From Pseudorhodoferax sp. Leaf267 (GTDB taxonomy: Bacteria; Pseudomonadota; Gammaproteobacteria; Burkholderiales; Burkholderiaceae_C), in the NCBI RefSeq assembly GCF_001422405.1, contig NZ_LMMV01000021.1, positions 496,858 to 560,857 of the forward strand: a stretch of 64,000 nucleotides of DNA. The letters run 5' to 3'. The notes under the pieces are model-generated. The model was not told the DNA's origin. It saw only the letters and a list, made by a program, of their open reading frames with translations, and did no database searches. The position numbers and the translations under genes were made by a program. Below, piece after piece: positions 8,576 through 20,314 of the stretch (position 1 is its first letter; each line of letters begins with the position of its first letter).

Positions 8576-9697
8576 CTATTTCGTGGAAACGGGCAGCAGG
8601 ATGGTGGTCGGGGACCCCCGCGTGGCCGTCGTCGGCGCAATGATCGCCGCGGCCGCGGATGCCTCCACCCACTTGCGCACGCGCTCGGCATCGCCCAGCC
8701 GGCTGAGTTTGCCGGCCGAATCAAGGAACACCATGATCAGCTTGCGGCCAGCGATGCTGGCCTGCATCACCAGGCACTGGCCAGCCTCGGAGATGTAGCC
8801 GGTCTTCTGCAGGCCAATGTCCCAGTCCGGGTTCTTCACAAGGCGGTTCGTGGTGTTGTATTGCAGGGTGCGCTTGCCCAGATCCACGACATGGCCTGGC
8901 GAGGTGGACAGTTCGCGGATCACGGGATCGCGGTATGCGGCACCAACCAGCAGGGCCAGGTCATGGGCGCTGGACTGGTTGTTGCTGGACAGGCCGGTCG
9001 GCTCGACATAGCGCGTGCCCAGCATGCCCAGAGACTGCGCCTTGGCGTTCATGCGGCTCACGAAGGTTGGCATGCCACCGGGGAAGGTGCGGCCCAAGGC
9101 GTGTGCAGCACGGTTTTCGCTGGACATCAACGCCAAATGCAGCAACTCACCACGGCTCAGGCTGGTGCCGACAACGAGACGCGAACGGCTGCCCTTCTCG
9201 GTGTCCACGTCGTCCTGCGTGATGGTCAGCATCTCATCCATCGGCAGGTTGGCTTCGGTGATGATGACGCCCGTCATGAGCTTGGTCAGCGAGGCGATCG
9301 GGAGCACGGCGCTTTCGTTCTTGCGCAGCAGCACTTCGTCGGTGTCCTGGTCGATCACCAGGGCCACGCTGGACTTCAGGTCCAGGGGATCGTCCACGGA
9401 GTGCAGGCCGGCGAGTTGGCCGAATGAAGGCCGAACCGGAATGATCTCGGCACGCGGCGTTGCGATCCGCTGGCGCCCCTCGATGCGAACCGTCACGGCG
9501 CGGCGCTTGGCCACCACCGTCTTGACGCCAGCGGCCTTGGAACCGCTGACCCTAGAACTGCTGACCTTCTTCTCGGCGACGACCTTCTTCTTGCGGGGCG
9601 CGGCATCGGCATTGGGCCAGGCCAGCACGAACAGGCATGACATCACGACCACACACTGAAGGAAGCGATGCAGGCTGAGGTTTTCACGAGAAGACAT
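8576..9697 (-). CDS. pbpG: D-alanyl-D-alanine endopeptidase, PBP7 type (peptidase S11)
   Basis: Periplasmic serine peptidase acting on peptidoglycan cross-links. It has 373 residues with an N-terminal signal or anchor segment (residues 12-32), then a Lys/Arg/Val-rich basic linker to about 90. The S11 catalytic motifs follow: SLTK (S136, K139), SEN (193-195) and KTG (298-300). The start at 9697 is chosen because AAGGTGG precedes it at 4-nt spacing; a further ATG 24 bp upstream lacks this. The order relative to clpA (same strand, separated by a strong terminator) suggests independent transcription. Confidence 0.92.
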   Translation of the reverse strand: MSSRENLSLHRFLQCVVVMSCLFVLAWPNADAAPRKKKVVAEKKVSSSRVSGSKAAGVKTVVAKRRAVTVRIEGRQRIATPRAEIIPVRPSFGQLAGLHSVDDPLDLKSSVALVIDQDTDEVLLRKNESAVLPIASLTKLMTGVIITEANLPMDEMLTITQDDVDTEKGSRSRLVVGTSLSRGELLHLALMSSENRAAHALGRTFPGGMPTFVSRMNAKAQSLGMLGTRYVEPTGLSSNNQSSAHDLALLVGAAYRDPVIRELSTSPGHVVDLGKRTLQYNTTNRLVKNPDWDIGLQKTGYISEAGQCLVMQASIAGRKLIMVFLDSAGKLSRLGDAERVRKWVEASAAAAIIAPTTATRGSPTTILLPVSTK

Positions 9698-9825
9698 GCA
9701 TCCACCTTGAGAAGTAATCACAGACGCGCGAGTGTATCGATGTCAAAAAGGATGCGCAAGATCAACGACTTGCACTGCCAACTTAAAGTCTGAGGACAGT
9801 CTCGCGTCGTATACAGACAGCCAAG

Positions 9826-9858
9826 AAAAAGCCGGCACCTCGGCGGTGCCGGCTTTTT
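9826..9858. terminator. Strong terminator downstream of clpA
   Basis: Nine-base-pair G/C stem (GCCGGCACC 9831-9839, GGTGCCGGC 9845-9853) flanked by A5 and T5, so it works in both directions. It ends the clpS-clpA transcript and could stop readthrough from the plus strand. Confidence 0.9.
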
Positions 9859-9876
9859 GCAGCGGTCTGGCCGCGC

Positions 9877-12216
<2,340 letters not shown>

Positions 12217-12285
12217 GAAAATTCCTTTAACACCTTGCTGATAACGTGCGCTCTACATGGGTTTGGAGGATCGCTTTTCAACAGA

Positions 12286-12645
12286 TCACTCCACAGGCTC
12301 GCTGACGCATTGCAGCGGGTGACCCGCCTGACGAGCCGCTTCCAGGACCTGGTCGACCTTCGTCGCCGCCACGTCTTTTGAATACACGCCGCACACCGCC
12401 CGCCCATCGAGATGGATCTTGAGCATGATCTGCGTCGCTGTCTCCCTGTCCTTGCTGAAGAATTCCTGGATCACGACGACGACGAACTCCATCGGGGTGT
12501 AGTCGTCGTTGAGCATCAGCACCATGTGCATCTGCGGCGGCTTGACCTTCTCGGTGCGCCGCTCCAGGACAACCGATTCACCGTCGTCCGGGCGCGAAGG
12601 CCTGACCTTCGGCTGTGCGGGCTTGGGAGGAATTTTGGTGGCCAT
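12286..12645 (-). CDS. clpS: ATP-dependent Clp protease adaptor ClpS
   Basis: Adaptor that binds N-terminal Leu, Phe, Tyr or Trp and hands substrates to ClpA. The 119-residue protein has a disordered Pro/Lys N-terminal tail and the ClpS core: [19 protein letters not shown] (the NDDYTP pocket), [19 protein letters not shown] and [13 protein letters not shown]. The start at 12645 was preferred over an ATG at 12654 because a TAGAAT hexamer (12658-12653) lies 7 nt before it, which would make the mRNA leaderless; neither start has a convincing ribosome binding site. Upstream of clpA on the same strand. Confidence 0.94.
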   Translation of the reverse strand: MATKIPPKPAQPKVRPSRPDDGESVVLERRTEKVKPPQMHMVLMLNDDYTPMEFVVVVIQEFFSKDRETATQIMLKIHLDGRAVCGVYSKDVAATKVDQVLEAARQAGHPLQCVSEPVE

Positions 12646-12769
12646 GCGAAACATTCTATCGGTGCCTACCTGGGGTTGCAGCAAGGGGAATTCAAGCCGC
12701 GGCGCGGCCCGCGGCACTTGGTGTGTGGGGCCGTGCAGGAGTTCACGCGCGCCTTTTGGCGCCACCGCG

Positions 12770-13231
12770 CTAAACAGTGTCTGGGCCCTGCACCGCCACC
12801 ACGATGGTCTGGTGCTGCCCGTCGCGTTCGCGCGTGCGCAACCACCACAGCGCACCCTTGCGCAGCGCCAGTTCCGGCGCCGACAGGCCCAGGAGCTGGG
12901 CCACGGTCTGGCCCAGGGTCGGCTGATGGCCGACGACCAGCACGGTGCCGCGGCCCTGCGGCCATTGGGCGACTTCCAGGAGCTCGGCCGGGGCTGCATC
13001 GGGCAGCAGCTCGTTGCGCAGCTTGTACTTGCGTCCCAGCGCATCGACGGTTTGCACCGTGCGCTGCGCCGGGCTGGCGAAGATGCGTGCGCCGTCCGGC
13101 AACTGGCGATCGAGCCAGGCCGCGACACGGCTGGCCTGCTTGTGGCCGCGCGCGGTCAGCTCGCGTTCCAGGTCGGTGCCATGGGCGCCTGGTTCGTGGG
13201 CCTCGGCGTGGCGCCACAGGATCAGGTCCAT
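12770..13231 (-). CDS. sixA: Phosphohistidine phosphatase SixA
   Basis: Small histidine-phosphatase-fold enzyme of 153 residues. The catalytic RH motif is at the N terminus (LWRHAEA), the second arginine is in SPAQRT, and the second histidine is in VGHQPTLG. SixA removes phosphate from phosphohistidine in proteins of phosphorelay or PTS type. It overlaps the 3' end of ppk by 10 bp on the same strand, so it is translated from the ppk message, which suggests a linked role in phosphate or phosphorelay metabolism. Confidence 0.92.
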   Translation of the reverse strand: MDLILWRHAEAHEPGAHGTDLERELTARGHKQASRVAAWLDRQLPDGARIFASPAQRTVQTVDALGRKYKLRNELLPDAAPAELLEVAQWPQGRGTVLVVGHQPTLGQTVAQLLGLSAPELALRKGALWWLRTRERDGQHQTIVVAVQGPDTV

Positions 13232-15435
13232 GTTCTGCCTCCGGAGCCGTTGCTCTCACTGGCCGGCGCAAGCGCCTGAACAGAGCTCTGCGCATAGCGC
13301 AGGGCCAACGCCCGCTGCGCACTGTGGTGCTCGTCCCGCGCGGCGTCCAGCGAACGGATGTAGCGACCGTCCGGCCCCAGATCCCATGCATCGCAGCCGT
13401 CGTGCAGATACGGCACCAGGCATTCGTCGACCACGCGCTGGCGCAGATCGGCGTCGGTCACGGGCCAGGCCAGTTCGATCCGGCGCAGCATGTTGCGGCT
13501 CATCCAGTCGGCGCTGGACAGGTACAGCTGCTCCTCGTCGCCCTGGCGGAAATAAAACACGCGCGTGTGTTCCAGGAAACGCCCCACGACCGAGCGCACG
13601 CGGATGTTGTCGGACACGCCGGGCACCTGGGCCGGCAGGATGCAGGCGCCGCGCACGATCAAGTCGATGCGCACGCCGCTCTGGCCCGCGCGCAGCAACG
13701 CCCGCACGAGTTGCTCGTCGGTCAGCGCGTTGGTCTTCACGATGATGCGCGCGGCCTTGCCCGCCGCCGCCGCAACAGCCATTGCGTCGACGCGCTCCAG
13801 CAGCGCCTTTTGCAGATGGAACGGCGCGACCAGCAGATGCGCCATGTGCGGCAGCCGGCTCTGCCCGGTGATGTGCACGAACACATGCTCCATGTCGGCC
13901 GTCAGCTTGGGATCCGCCGTGAAATAGCTGATGTCGGTATACAGACGGGCCGTGCGCGGGTTGTAGTTGCCCGTCGAGAGATGCCCGTAGCGCCGCAGCT
14001 TGCTGCCTTCGCGCCGCGTGATCAGCAGCATCTTCGCGTGGGTCTTCAGGCCCACGACGCCATAGACCACCTGCGCGCCGATGCCTTCGAGCATCTCGGC
14101 CCAGTTGATGTTGGCCTCCTCGTCGAAGCGCGCCTTGAGTTCCACGACGACCATGACCTCCTTGCCGCGCCGCACGGCTTCGCGCAGCAGGCCCATGAGT
14201 TCGGGGTCGCTGCCCGTGCGGTAGATGGTCTGGCGGATGGCCAGCACCTGCGGGTCCTGCACAGCCTCGCGCAGCAGGCCCAGCACCGCGTCGAAGCTCT
14301 CGAACGGCTGGTGCACCAGCACATCGCCCTCGCGCAAGCGCTCGAACATGGGCTGGTCGACCGGGAACTGCAGGGGCCAGACCGGCGTGTGCTCGGGAAA
14401 CAGCAGCCGCGGCACGTTGGCCAGGTCGATCAGCTGCGTCAGCCGCGCCAAGTTCACCGGGCCGTGCACGCGGTACAGCGCCAGGTCCGGCAGCTTGAAC
14501 TGGCGCAGCAGGAAGTCCGACAACTGCGCATCGCAGCTGGCCGAGACCTCCAGCCGCACGGCCTCACCGTAGTGCCGGTACTCCAGGCCCTGGCGCAGTG
14601 CGGTCCTCAGGTTGATGACCTCCTCCTCGTCGATCGCCAGGTCCGAGTGGCGCGTGACCCGGAACTGCGAGAACTGCCCGACGTCGCGGCCTGGAAACAG
14701 CTCGGAAAGGTGCGCGCGGATCACGCTGGTCAGCAGCACGAACAGGGTGCGGCCTCCGGTCAGCTTGTCGGGCAGGCGGATCAGCCGCGGCAGCACGCGC
14801 GGCACCTTCACGATGGAGATGTCGTTCTCGCGCCCGAATGCGTCGCGGCCCTTGAGTTGCACGATGAAGTTCAGCGACTTGTTGGCCACCAGCGGGAACG
14901 GGTGCGCCGGGTCGAGCCCCGTGGGCATCAGCAACGGCCGCACCTCGCGCTCGAAGTAGCTTTTGACCCATTGCCGCTGCGCCGCATCGCGCTCCGAATG
15001 CGAGACGATCTGGATGCTCTCGCGCTTCATGGCCGGCTGCAGCGTGTCGTTAAACAGCGCGTACTGCCGCGCGACGAGGTCGTGCGCCGCCTCGGACAAC
15101 GCACGGAACGACTCCTGCGTGTAGGGGCCATCGACGACACGGCCATTCGCCGCATCCAGGTGCGTGGCGGCACGCACCTCGAAGAATTCATCCAGGTTGG
15201 ACGAGACGATGCACAGGTAGCGCAGGCGTTCGAGCAGCGGCACGTCGCTGCGCTGGGCCCAGTCGAACACGCGCTCGTTGAACGCCAGGATGCTGTGGTC
15301 GCGGTCCAGGAACGTGACGGTGGGCGCCGCGCTGTCGGCGGCCTGCAGATCGGCGGAAAGGAGCATGGCTTTTGCGCCGGAGACAAGGGCCGGCGAATGT
15401 AAAGCCAGTTTGCGCGCTTTGCGTGACATTTTCAT
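13222..15435 (-). CDS. ppk: Polyphosphate kinase 1
   Basis: Makes inorganic polyphosphate from ATP at the membrane and cytoplasm. It is 737 residues, close to the usual 690-740. Features: N-terminal domain with FLDRDHSILAFNERVFDWA, the central VPRLLFPEHTPVW region, and the autophosphorylated histidine in YGHLSTGNYNPRTARLYTD, with KARFDEEANI upstream. The start at 15435 gives about 30 residues before the conserved region; an ATG at 15366 would leave eight and is also possible, and neither has a clear ribosome site. It is 28 bp downstream of the dnaE stop and overlaps sixA, so dnaE-ppk-sixA may form one transcript. Confidence 0.96.
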   Translation of the reverse strand: MKMSRKARKLALHSPALVSGAKAMLLSADLQAADSAAPTVTFLDRDHSILAFNERVFDWAQRSDVPLLERLRYLCIVSSNLDEFFEVRAATHLDAANGRVVDGPYTQESFRALSEAAHDLVARQYALFNDTLQPAMKRESIQIVSHSERDAAQRQWVKSYFEREVRPLLMPTGLDPAHPFPLVANKSLNFIVQLKGRDAFGRENDISIVKVPRVLPRLIRLPDKLTGGRTLFVLLTSVIRAHLSELFPGRDVGQFSQFRVTRHSDLAIDEEEVINLRTALRQGLEYRHYGEAVRLEVSASCDAQLSDFLLRQFKLPDLALYRVHGPVNLARLTQLIDLANVPRLLFPEHTPVWPLQFPVDQPMFERLREGDVLVHQPFESFDAVLGLLREAVQDPQVLAIRQTIYRTGSDPELMGLLREAVRRGKEVMVVVELKARFDEEANINWAEMLEGIGAQVVYGVVGLKTHAKMLLITRREGSKLRRYGHLSTGNYNPRTARLYTDISYFTADPKLTADMEHVFVHITGQSRLPHMAHLLVAPFHLQKALLERVDAMAVAAAAGKAARIIVKTNALTDEQLVRALLRAGQSGVRIDLIVRGACILPAQVPGVSDNIRVRSVVGRFLEHTRVFYFRQGDEEQLYLSSADWMSRNMLRRIELAWPVTDADLRQRVVDECLVPYLHDGCDAWDLGPDGRYIRSLDAARDEHHSAQRALALRYAQSSVQALAPASESNGSGGRTWT

Positions 15436-15463
15436 GACGTCGAGAAGTCGTCACGAAGACAGA

Positions 15464-18400
15464 CTATTCGTACACGATGCCGGCCTGCCCTTCATGGGCC
15501 TGGGCGCAAAAGCCGGCCAGTGCTGCGTCGGTGGGGAAGAACTTGCTGTCTTCCAGCCGCACCACGTCTTCGGCCACGAACTCCGGGAACACCAGCGAGA
15601 ACCGCACCGCCAGCCCGCGGACCAGCTCGCCATGCTCGGACTGCTCGCGCTGCGCCGGGAAGTCCTGCAGCAGCCGCTCGATGGACGGCGTCTTGTGGCC
15701 GTTCGTGCGGTCCACTTTGACACGCAGGAACTTGCCGAAGCGGCAGCGCGCAGCGGCCAGGTCCCAGATCTGCTGCACGGTCAACTGCAGGCCGCCGCTG
15801 AAGCGATCCGGCTGCAGCTTGCCCATGACGATGATGAGCTCGTCGTCCTTGAGCAGGTTGCGGTGCAGGTTGATCAGCGACTCATCGGCGCGCGCCTCGA
15901 CCACGCCGGACTTGTCGTCCAGCTTGAACAGCGCGAGCTTGCCGCGCTGGCCGTTGATGACGCGCAGATCGGTCACGATGCCGGCGAACAGCTGCTGCTC
16001 GCGCGTGTCGATCAGGTCGTCCAGGCCGCGCTTGACGAAACGCCGCACCTCGCGCGCCACCTCGTCGAACAGATGGCCGGACAGGTAGAACCCCACGGCC
16101 GTCTTCTCGTAGACCAGTTGCTCCTTGATGCCCCAGGGCGTGGCATCGACGAGGTCCGGCTCCTGGTGGCTGGCCGCGTGCGAGTCCACCATGTCGAACA
16201 GGCCGACCTGGTTGGCGTTGGCCACGCTGGCAGCGGCGAAGTCGAAGGCCCGGTCGATCGAGGCAATCAGAGCCGCACGGTTGCGCTGCAGCGCGTCGAA
16301 GGCCCCAGCCTTGATCAACGCCTCCACGGTGCGCTTGTTCATGCGCGCGCGGTCCACGCGCAGGCAGAAGTCGAACAGGCTCTTGAACGGCCCTGCCACG
16401 TCGCCCGACGGCCCCGCGCCGCGGCCTTCGCGTGCCGCGACGATGGCCTCGATCGCGAGCTGGCCCGTGCCCTTGACGGCGCCCAGGCCGTAGCGGATGA
16501 CCTTGTCGGTGACCGGTTCGAAGCGGTAGCCACCGCGGTTGACGTCCGGCGGCTCGAAGGTCAGGCCCATCTTGAGCGCGTCCTCGTACAACACCTTGAG
16601 CTTGTCGGTGTCGTCCATTTCCACGGTCATGTTGGCGCAGAAGAACTCGGCCGTGTAGTGAACCTTGAGCCAGCCCGTGTGGTAAGCCAGCAGGGAGTAG
16701 GCGGCGGCATGCGACTTGTTGAAGCCGTAGCCTGCGAACTTCTCCATCAGGTCGAAGACCTCGTCGGCCTTCTCCTGCGAGATGCCGTTCTTGGCCGCCC
16801 CCTTGCGGAAGATCTCGCGGTGCTCGGCCATCTCCTCGGCCTTCTTCTTGCCCATGGCCCGGCGCAGCATGTCGGCACCGCCCAGCGAGTACCCGCCCAG
16901 GATCTGCGCGGTCTGCATCACCTGCTCCTGGTAGACCATGATGCCGTAGGTTTCGCTGAGCATCTCGGCCACCATGGGGTGCGGATACTCCACCTCTTCG
17001 CGGCCGTGCTTGCGCGCGACGAAGCTGGGGATCAGGTCCATCGGCCCCGGCCGGTACAAGGCGTTCAGCGCGATCAGGTCTTCCAGCCGCGTGGGCTTGG
17101 CGTCGCGCAGCATGCCCTGCATGCCGCGCGATTCGAACTGGAACACGGCCTCGGTCTTGCCCTCCTGGAACAGCCGGTAGGTGGGCTTGTCGTCCAGCGC
17201 GATGTTCTCGTAGGCAAAGCCCTCCTGCCCCGGATGGCGCTTGACGATGAATTCGCGCGCGATCTCCAAAATGGTCAGCGTGGCCAGGCCCAGAAAGTCG
17301 AACTTGACGAGGCCGATGGCCTCCACGTCGTCCTTGTCGTACTGGCTCACGGCCGACTCACTGCCGGGCTGCTGGTACAGCGGGCAGAAATCGGTGAGCT
17401 TGCCCGGCGCAATCAGCACGCCGCCGGCGTGCATGCCGATGTTGCGCGTCATGCCCTCCAGCGCCTGCGCGTACTCGATGACGGTTTTGACGTCTTCCTC
17501 GTCCTGGATGCGCTGGGCCAGCACCGGCTCCATCTCGATGGCGTAGTTGTTCTTGTCGCCCTCCTTCTTCGTCTCGGGCGGGTACTGCAGCGTGACCGAC
17601 ATGCCGGGCTTGTTCGGGATCAGCTTGCTGATGCCATCGCAGAAGGTGTAGCTCATGTCCAGCACCCGGCCCACGTCGCGGATGGCCGCGCGCGCCGCCA
17701 TGGTGCCGAAGGTGGCGATCTGGCTCACGGCCTCCTTGCCATACTTCTGCTTCACGTAGTCGATCACGCGGTCGCGGTTGCCCTGGCAGAAGTCGATGTC
17801 GAAGTCGGGCATGGACACCCGCTCCGGGTTCAGGAAGCGCTCGAACAGCAGGTTGTACTGCAGCGGATCCAGGTCGGTGATCTTGAGCGCATAGGCAACG
17901 AGCGAGCCAGCGCCCGAGCCCCGGCCCGGTCCCACCGGGCAGCCGTTCTGCTTGGCCCAGATGATGAAGTCGCCCACGATCAGGAAGTAACCCGGAAAGC
18001 CCATCTTCAGGATCGTGTTGATCTCGAACTCCAGCCGCTCCACATAGCGCGGGCGCTCGGCGTCGCGTTTGGCCACGTCGGGGTACAGGTGCGCCAGGCG
18101 GTCTTCCAGCCCCTCGTGCGAGACGTGGCGGAAGTACTCCTCGGTGTTCATGATCCGGCCGTCGACTTCGGGGATCGGGAAGTTGGGCAACTGCGGCTTG
18201 CCCAGCACCAGCGTGAGGTTGCAGCGCTTGGCGATCTCTGCCGTGTTGGCGATGGCGGAAGGGATGTCGGCGAACAAGGCCTCCATCTGCGCTGCCGACT
18301 TGAAGTACTGCTCGCGCGTGAAGCGGCGCACACGCCGCTGGTTGCTCAGGATCTCGCCATCGGCAATGCACACGCGCGCCTCGTGCGCCTCGTAGTCACC

Positions 18401-19012
18401 CTCGGCGGTGAATTGCACGGGATGCGTGGCCACGACCGGCAGCTTCAGGCGTGAGGCCAATGTGACGGCGGCCACGACATGGGCCTCGTCGTCCGGCCGC
18501 CCGGCGCGCTGCACCTCGATGTAGAAGCGATGCGGGAACACCCCCGCCAGTTGCAGCGCCACGGCCGAGGCGCGGGTCGCGTCGCGCTGCACCAGTGCCT
18601 GGCCCACCGCGCCGGACTGCGCGCCCGACAGGCACAGCAGCCCCGCGCCCAGCTCCTGCAGCCAGGCCAGCTTGACGACCGCCTGGTTCTTGACGATGTT
18701 CTGCGTCCAGGCCCGGGCCAGCACCTCGCACAGGTTCAGGTAGCCCTGCGTGTTCTGCACCAGCAGCAGCAGGCGTGAGGTGTTGCCGGGCTCGGCGCCC
18801 AGACCTTCGACCACGATCTCGGCGCCGATGACGGGCTTGACGCCCTTGCCGCGCGCGGCCTTGTAGAACTTGATGGCCCCGAACAGATTGTTGTAGTCGG
18901 TGATGGCCAGGGCGGGCTGGCCGTCCTTGGCGGCGACGCCGACCAGGTCGTCGATGCGGTTGGTGCCGTCGACGACGGAGAACTCGGTGTGGATGCGCAG
19001 GTGAACGAACAT
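15464..19012 (-). CDS. dnaE: DNA polymerase III subunit alpha
   Basis: Replicative polymerase subunit, 1182 residues, DnaE1 type (E. coli 1160). The N-terminal PHP domain begins FVHLRIHTEFSVVDG. The catalytic aspartates are in PDFDIDF, the palm contains CPVGPGRGSGAGSLVAYAL, and the finger region has YRPGPMDLIPSF and GYGFNKSHAAAYS. A C-terminal OB-fold region has LFAGIVTDLRVI. The start is at 19012; a TAGAAT (19024-19019) lies 6 nt upstream of the ATG, implying a leaderless message. The siderophore-interacting protein gene ends 42 bp upstream on the same strand. Confidence 0.98.
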   Translation of the reverse strand: MFVHLRIHTEFSVVDGTNRIDDLVGVAAKDGQPALAITDYNNLFGAIKFYKAARGKGVKPVIGAEIVVEGLGAEPGNTSRLLLLVQNTQGYLNLCEVLARAWTQNIVKNQAVVKLAWLQELGAGLLCLSGAQSGAVGQALVQRDATRASAVALQLAGVFPHRFYIEVQRAGRPDDEAHVVAAVTLASRLKLPVVATHPVQFTAEGDYEAHEARVCIADGEILSNQRRVRRFTREQYFKSAAQMEALFADIPSAIANTAEIAKRCNLTLVLGKPQLPNFPIPEVDGRIMNTEEYFRHVSHEGLEDRLAHLYPDVAKRDAERPRYVERLEFEINTILKMGFPGYFLIVGDFIIWAKQNGCPVGPGRGSGAGSLVAYALKITDLDPLQYNLLFERFLNPERVSMPDFDIDFCQGNRDRVIDYVKQKYGKEAVSQIATFGTMAARAAIRDVGRVLDMSYTFCDGISKLIPNKPGMSVTLQYPPETKKEGDKNNYAIEMEPVLAQRIQDEEDVKTVIEYAQALEGMTRNIGMHAGGVLIAPGKLTDFCPLYQQPGSESAVSQYDKDDVEAIGLVKFDFLGLATLTILEIAREFIVKRHPGQEGFAYENIALDDKPTYRLFQEGKTEAVFQFESRGMQGMLRDAKPTRLEDLIALNALYRPGPMDLIPSFVARKHGREEVEYPHPMVAEMLSETYGIMVYQEQVMQTAQILGGYSLGGADMLRRAMGKKKAEEMAEHREIFRKGAAKNGISQEKADEVFDLMEKFAGYGFNKSHAAAYSLLAYHTGWLKVHYTAEFFCANMTVEMDDTDKLKVLYEDALKMGLTFEPPDVNRGGYRFEPVTDKVIRYGLGAVKGTGQLAIEAIVAAREGRGAGPSGDVAGPFKSLFDFCLRVDRARMNKRTVEALIKAGAFDALQRNRAALIASIDRAFDFAAASVANANQVGLFDMVDSHAASHQEPDLVDATPWGIKEQLVYEKTAVGFYLSGHLFDEVAREVRRFVKRGLDDLIDTREQQLFAGIVTDLRVINGQRGKLALFKLDDKSGVVEARADESLINLHRNLLKDDELIIVMGKLQPDRFSGGLQLTVQQIWDLAAARCRFGKFLRVKVDRTNGHKTPSIERLLQDFPAQREQSEHGELVRGLAVRFSLVFPEFVAEDVVRLEDSKFFPTDAALAGFCAQAHEGQAGIVYE

Positions 19013-19054
19013 CCAGTGATTCTAGGAGCCCGCCCTCCCCGCGCCGTCATCCCA

Positions 19055-19798
19055 TCACCGCGGCTCTTCCAGGTTCTCGTGGTGCGCGATGGCGCCGCGC
19101 TTCCAGTAGCTGGCGGCGCGGATGGCACGGCGGTCATGGCCTTTCTCGTCGACCAGGATCTTGCGCGCCTGGGCGGCAACGCCCGCTTCCGCCGCGCACC
19201 ACGCGTAGCCGAAGCCGGCCGGCAACTCGAGCGCGCGCAAGGCGTCGAGCAAGGCTGCATCGTCGTCGGCCCATTGCAGATCCACCGTGGCAGCGCTGCC
19301 CAAAGCCAGGCGGTCGACCTCGGCCACATACAGGCGCACGATGGCACGACTGCCGGCCGGCAACTCTTCCAGCCGGCGCGCAATCGCAGGCAGCGCCGTT
19401 TCATCGCCGACCAGCAGGTACCAGTCGAAATCCAGCGGCACGACGAAGGAGCCGCGTGGGCCGGCCACGGTCAGCGGCTGGCCGACGGCAGCCTGGCGCG
19501 CCCAGTCGGCAGCCGGTCCGTCGCCGTGCAGCGCGAAGTCGACGGTCAGCTCGCGCACTGCCGGGTCGTAGTGGCGCGGCGTGTAGTCGCGCGCCACGGA
19601 TTCGCCGCCGGCGGGAAAGAAGATCTTGACGTGGTCATCGAACGAGGCGCTGACGAAATCGGCCAGCGCCTCGCCGCCGAACACCACGCGGCGCATCTGC
19701 GGGCTCAGGGTTTCGACACGCCGCACCTCGAGCGCACGGCGCTTGATCTCGTGGCGGATGCGCTGCACCTGGCGCGGTGCGGTGATTTCCTCGGACAT
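19055..19798 (-). CDS. Siderophore-interacting protein (FAD-dependent ferric-siderophore reductase)
   Basis: 247-residue cytoplasmic flavoprotein of the SIP/ViuB family, which reduces ferric siderophores to release iron. An FAD-binding beta-barrel occupies residues 15-130, with the RDYTPR motif; an NAD(P)H-binding domain follows with LLVGDETALPAI and the C-terminal YWKRG. The start ATG at 19798 was chosen over the longer open frame because family proteins start about 15-20 residues before RRVETLSP. It is divergent from a MarR regulator whose start is only 34 bp away, which makes that regulator the obvious candidate to control it. Confidence 0.88.
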   Translation of the reverse strand: MSEEITAPRQVQRIRHEIKRRALEVRRVETLSPQMRRVVFGGEALADFVSASFDDHVKIFFPAGGESVARDYTPRHYDPAVRELTVDFALHGDGPAADWARQAAVGQPLTVAGPRGSFVVPLDFDWYLLVGDETALPAIARRLEELPAGSRAIVRLYVAEVDRLALGSAATVDLQWADDDAALLDALRALELPAGFGYAWCAAEAGVAAQARKILVDEKGHDRRAIRAASYWKRGAIAHHENLEEPR

Positions 19799-19810
19799 GG
19801 CATTTCCGGA

Positions 19811-19852
19811 TTGGTTGATAATGTCTCCAATCATGCGCGAATCAGTTGATAA
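19811..19852. promoter_or_regulatory. Divergent SIP/marR promoter with direct repeats
   Basis: The 34-bp gap and the first codons of marR hold two direct repeats, GGTTGATAA and AGTTGATAA, 32 bp apart, or about three helical turns. The first contains GATAAT (19817-19822), a -10-like hexamer 10 nt before the marR ATG. Repeated half sites over the promoter fit autoregulation by the MarR protein, but MarR sites are more often inverted repeats. Confidence 0.35.
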
Positions 19853-20312
19853 GGTCAACCGTCCTCCCCGCCAAGACCCTGCGAGCGACGAGGTTCTGGA
19901 GCTGGTGCACACCGTCATGCACCAGTTCCGCTCCCAGCTGTTCCAGGCCCTGCGCCAGGGCACGCACGAGCTCACGCACATGGAAAGCAAGGTGCTGGGG
20001 TTTTTCGTGCGCCGCCCTGGTGCCACCCAGAGCGACCTGGTGCAGCAGACCGGGCGCGACAAGGCGCAGCTGGCGCGGCTCATCAAGGGCCTGCGCGAGC
20101 GCGGCCTGCTCGATGCCGTGGCCGACGAGGCGGATCGGCGCAACCTGCGGTTGACGCCGACCGACGCAGGCCTGGCCATCCAACGCGCACTGCAGCGCCA
20201 GGCGCGCCAGCTCGAAGCGCAGGCCGTCACCGGGCTGGACGCGGCCGAGAAGGCGCGGCTGCTGGAACTGCTGCGCCGCGTGCAGGCCAACCTGGCGGCC
20301 GGCAAGAGCTGA
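19833..20312 (+). CDS. MarR-family transcriptional regulator
   Basis: 159-residue winged-helix regulator. Core: helices around LELVHTVMHQFRSQLFQAL, recognition region TQSDLVQQTGRDKAQLARLIKGL, and wing ADRRNLRLTPTDAG. The start was set at 19833 because the upstream ATG at 19821 lies inside the putative -10 (GATAAT, 19817-19822). It is divergent from the siderophore-interacting protein and probably represses it or responds to the same condition; its ligand is unknown. Convergent with the DUF599 gene, 2 bp between stops. Confidence 0.9.
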   Translation: MRESVDKVNRPPRQDPASDEVLELVHTVMHQFRSQLFQALRQGTHELTHMESKVLGFFVRRPGATQSDLVQQTGRDKAQLARLIKGLRERGLLDAVADEADRRNLRLTPTDAGLAIQRALQRQARQLEAQAVTGLDAAEKARLLELLRRVQANLAAGKS

Positions 20313-20314
20313 GG

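Noticed and set aside
12412-15402. A 996-codon plus-strand open frame
   Set aside because: It is antisense to clpS, sixA and ppk, has no domain or plausible start signal, and is explained by codon bias.
15278-18454. A 1058-codon plus-strand open frame antisense to dnaE
   Set aside because: The dnaE frame has complete polymerase motifs; the antisense translation is His/Leu/Val/Gln-rich, as expected for a shadow.
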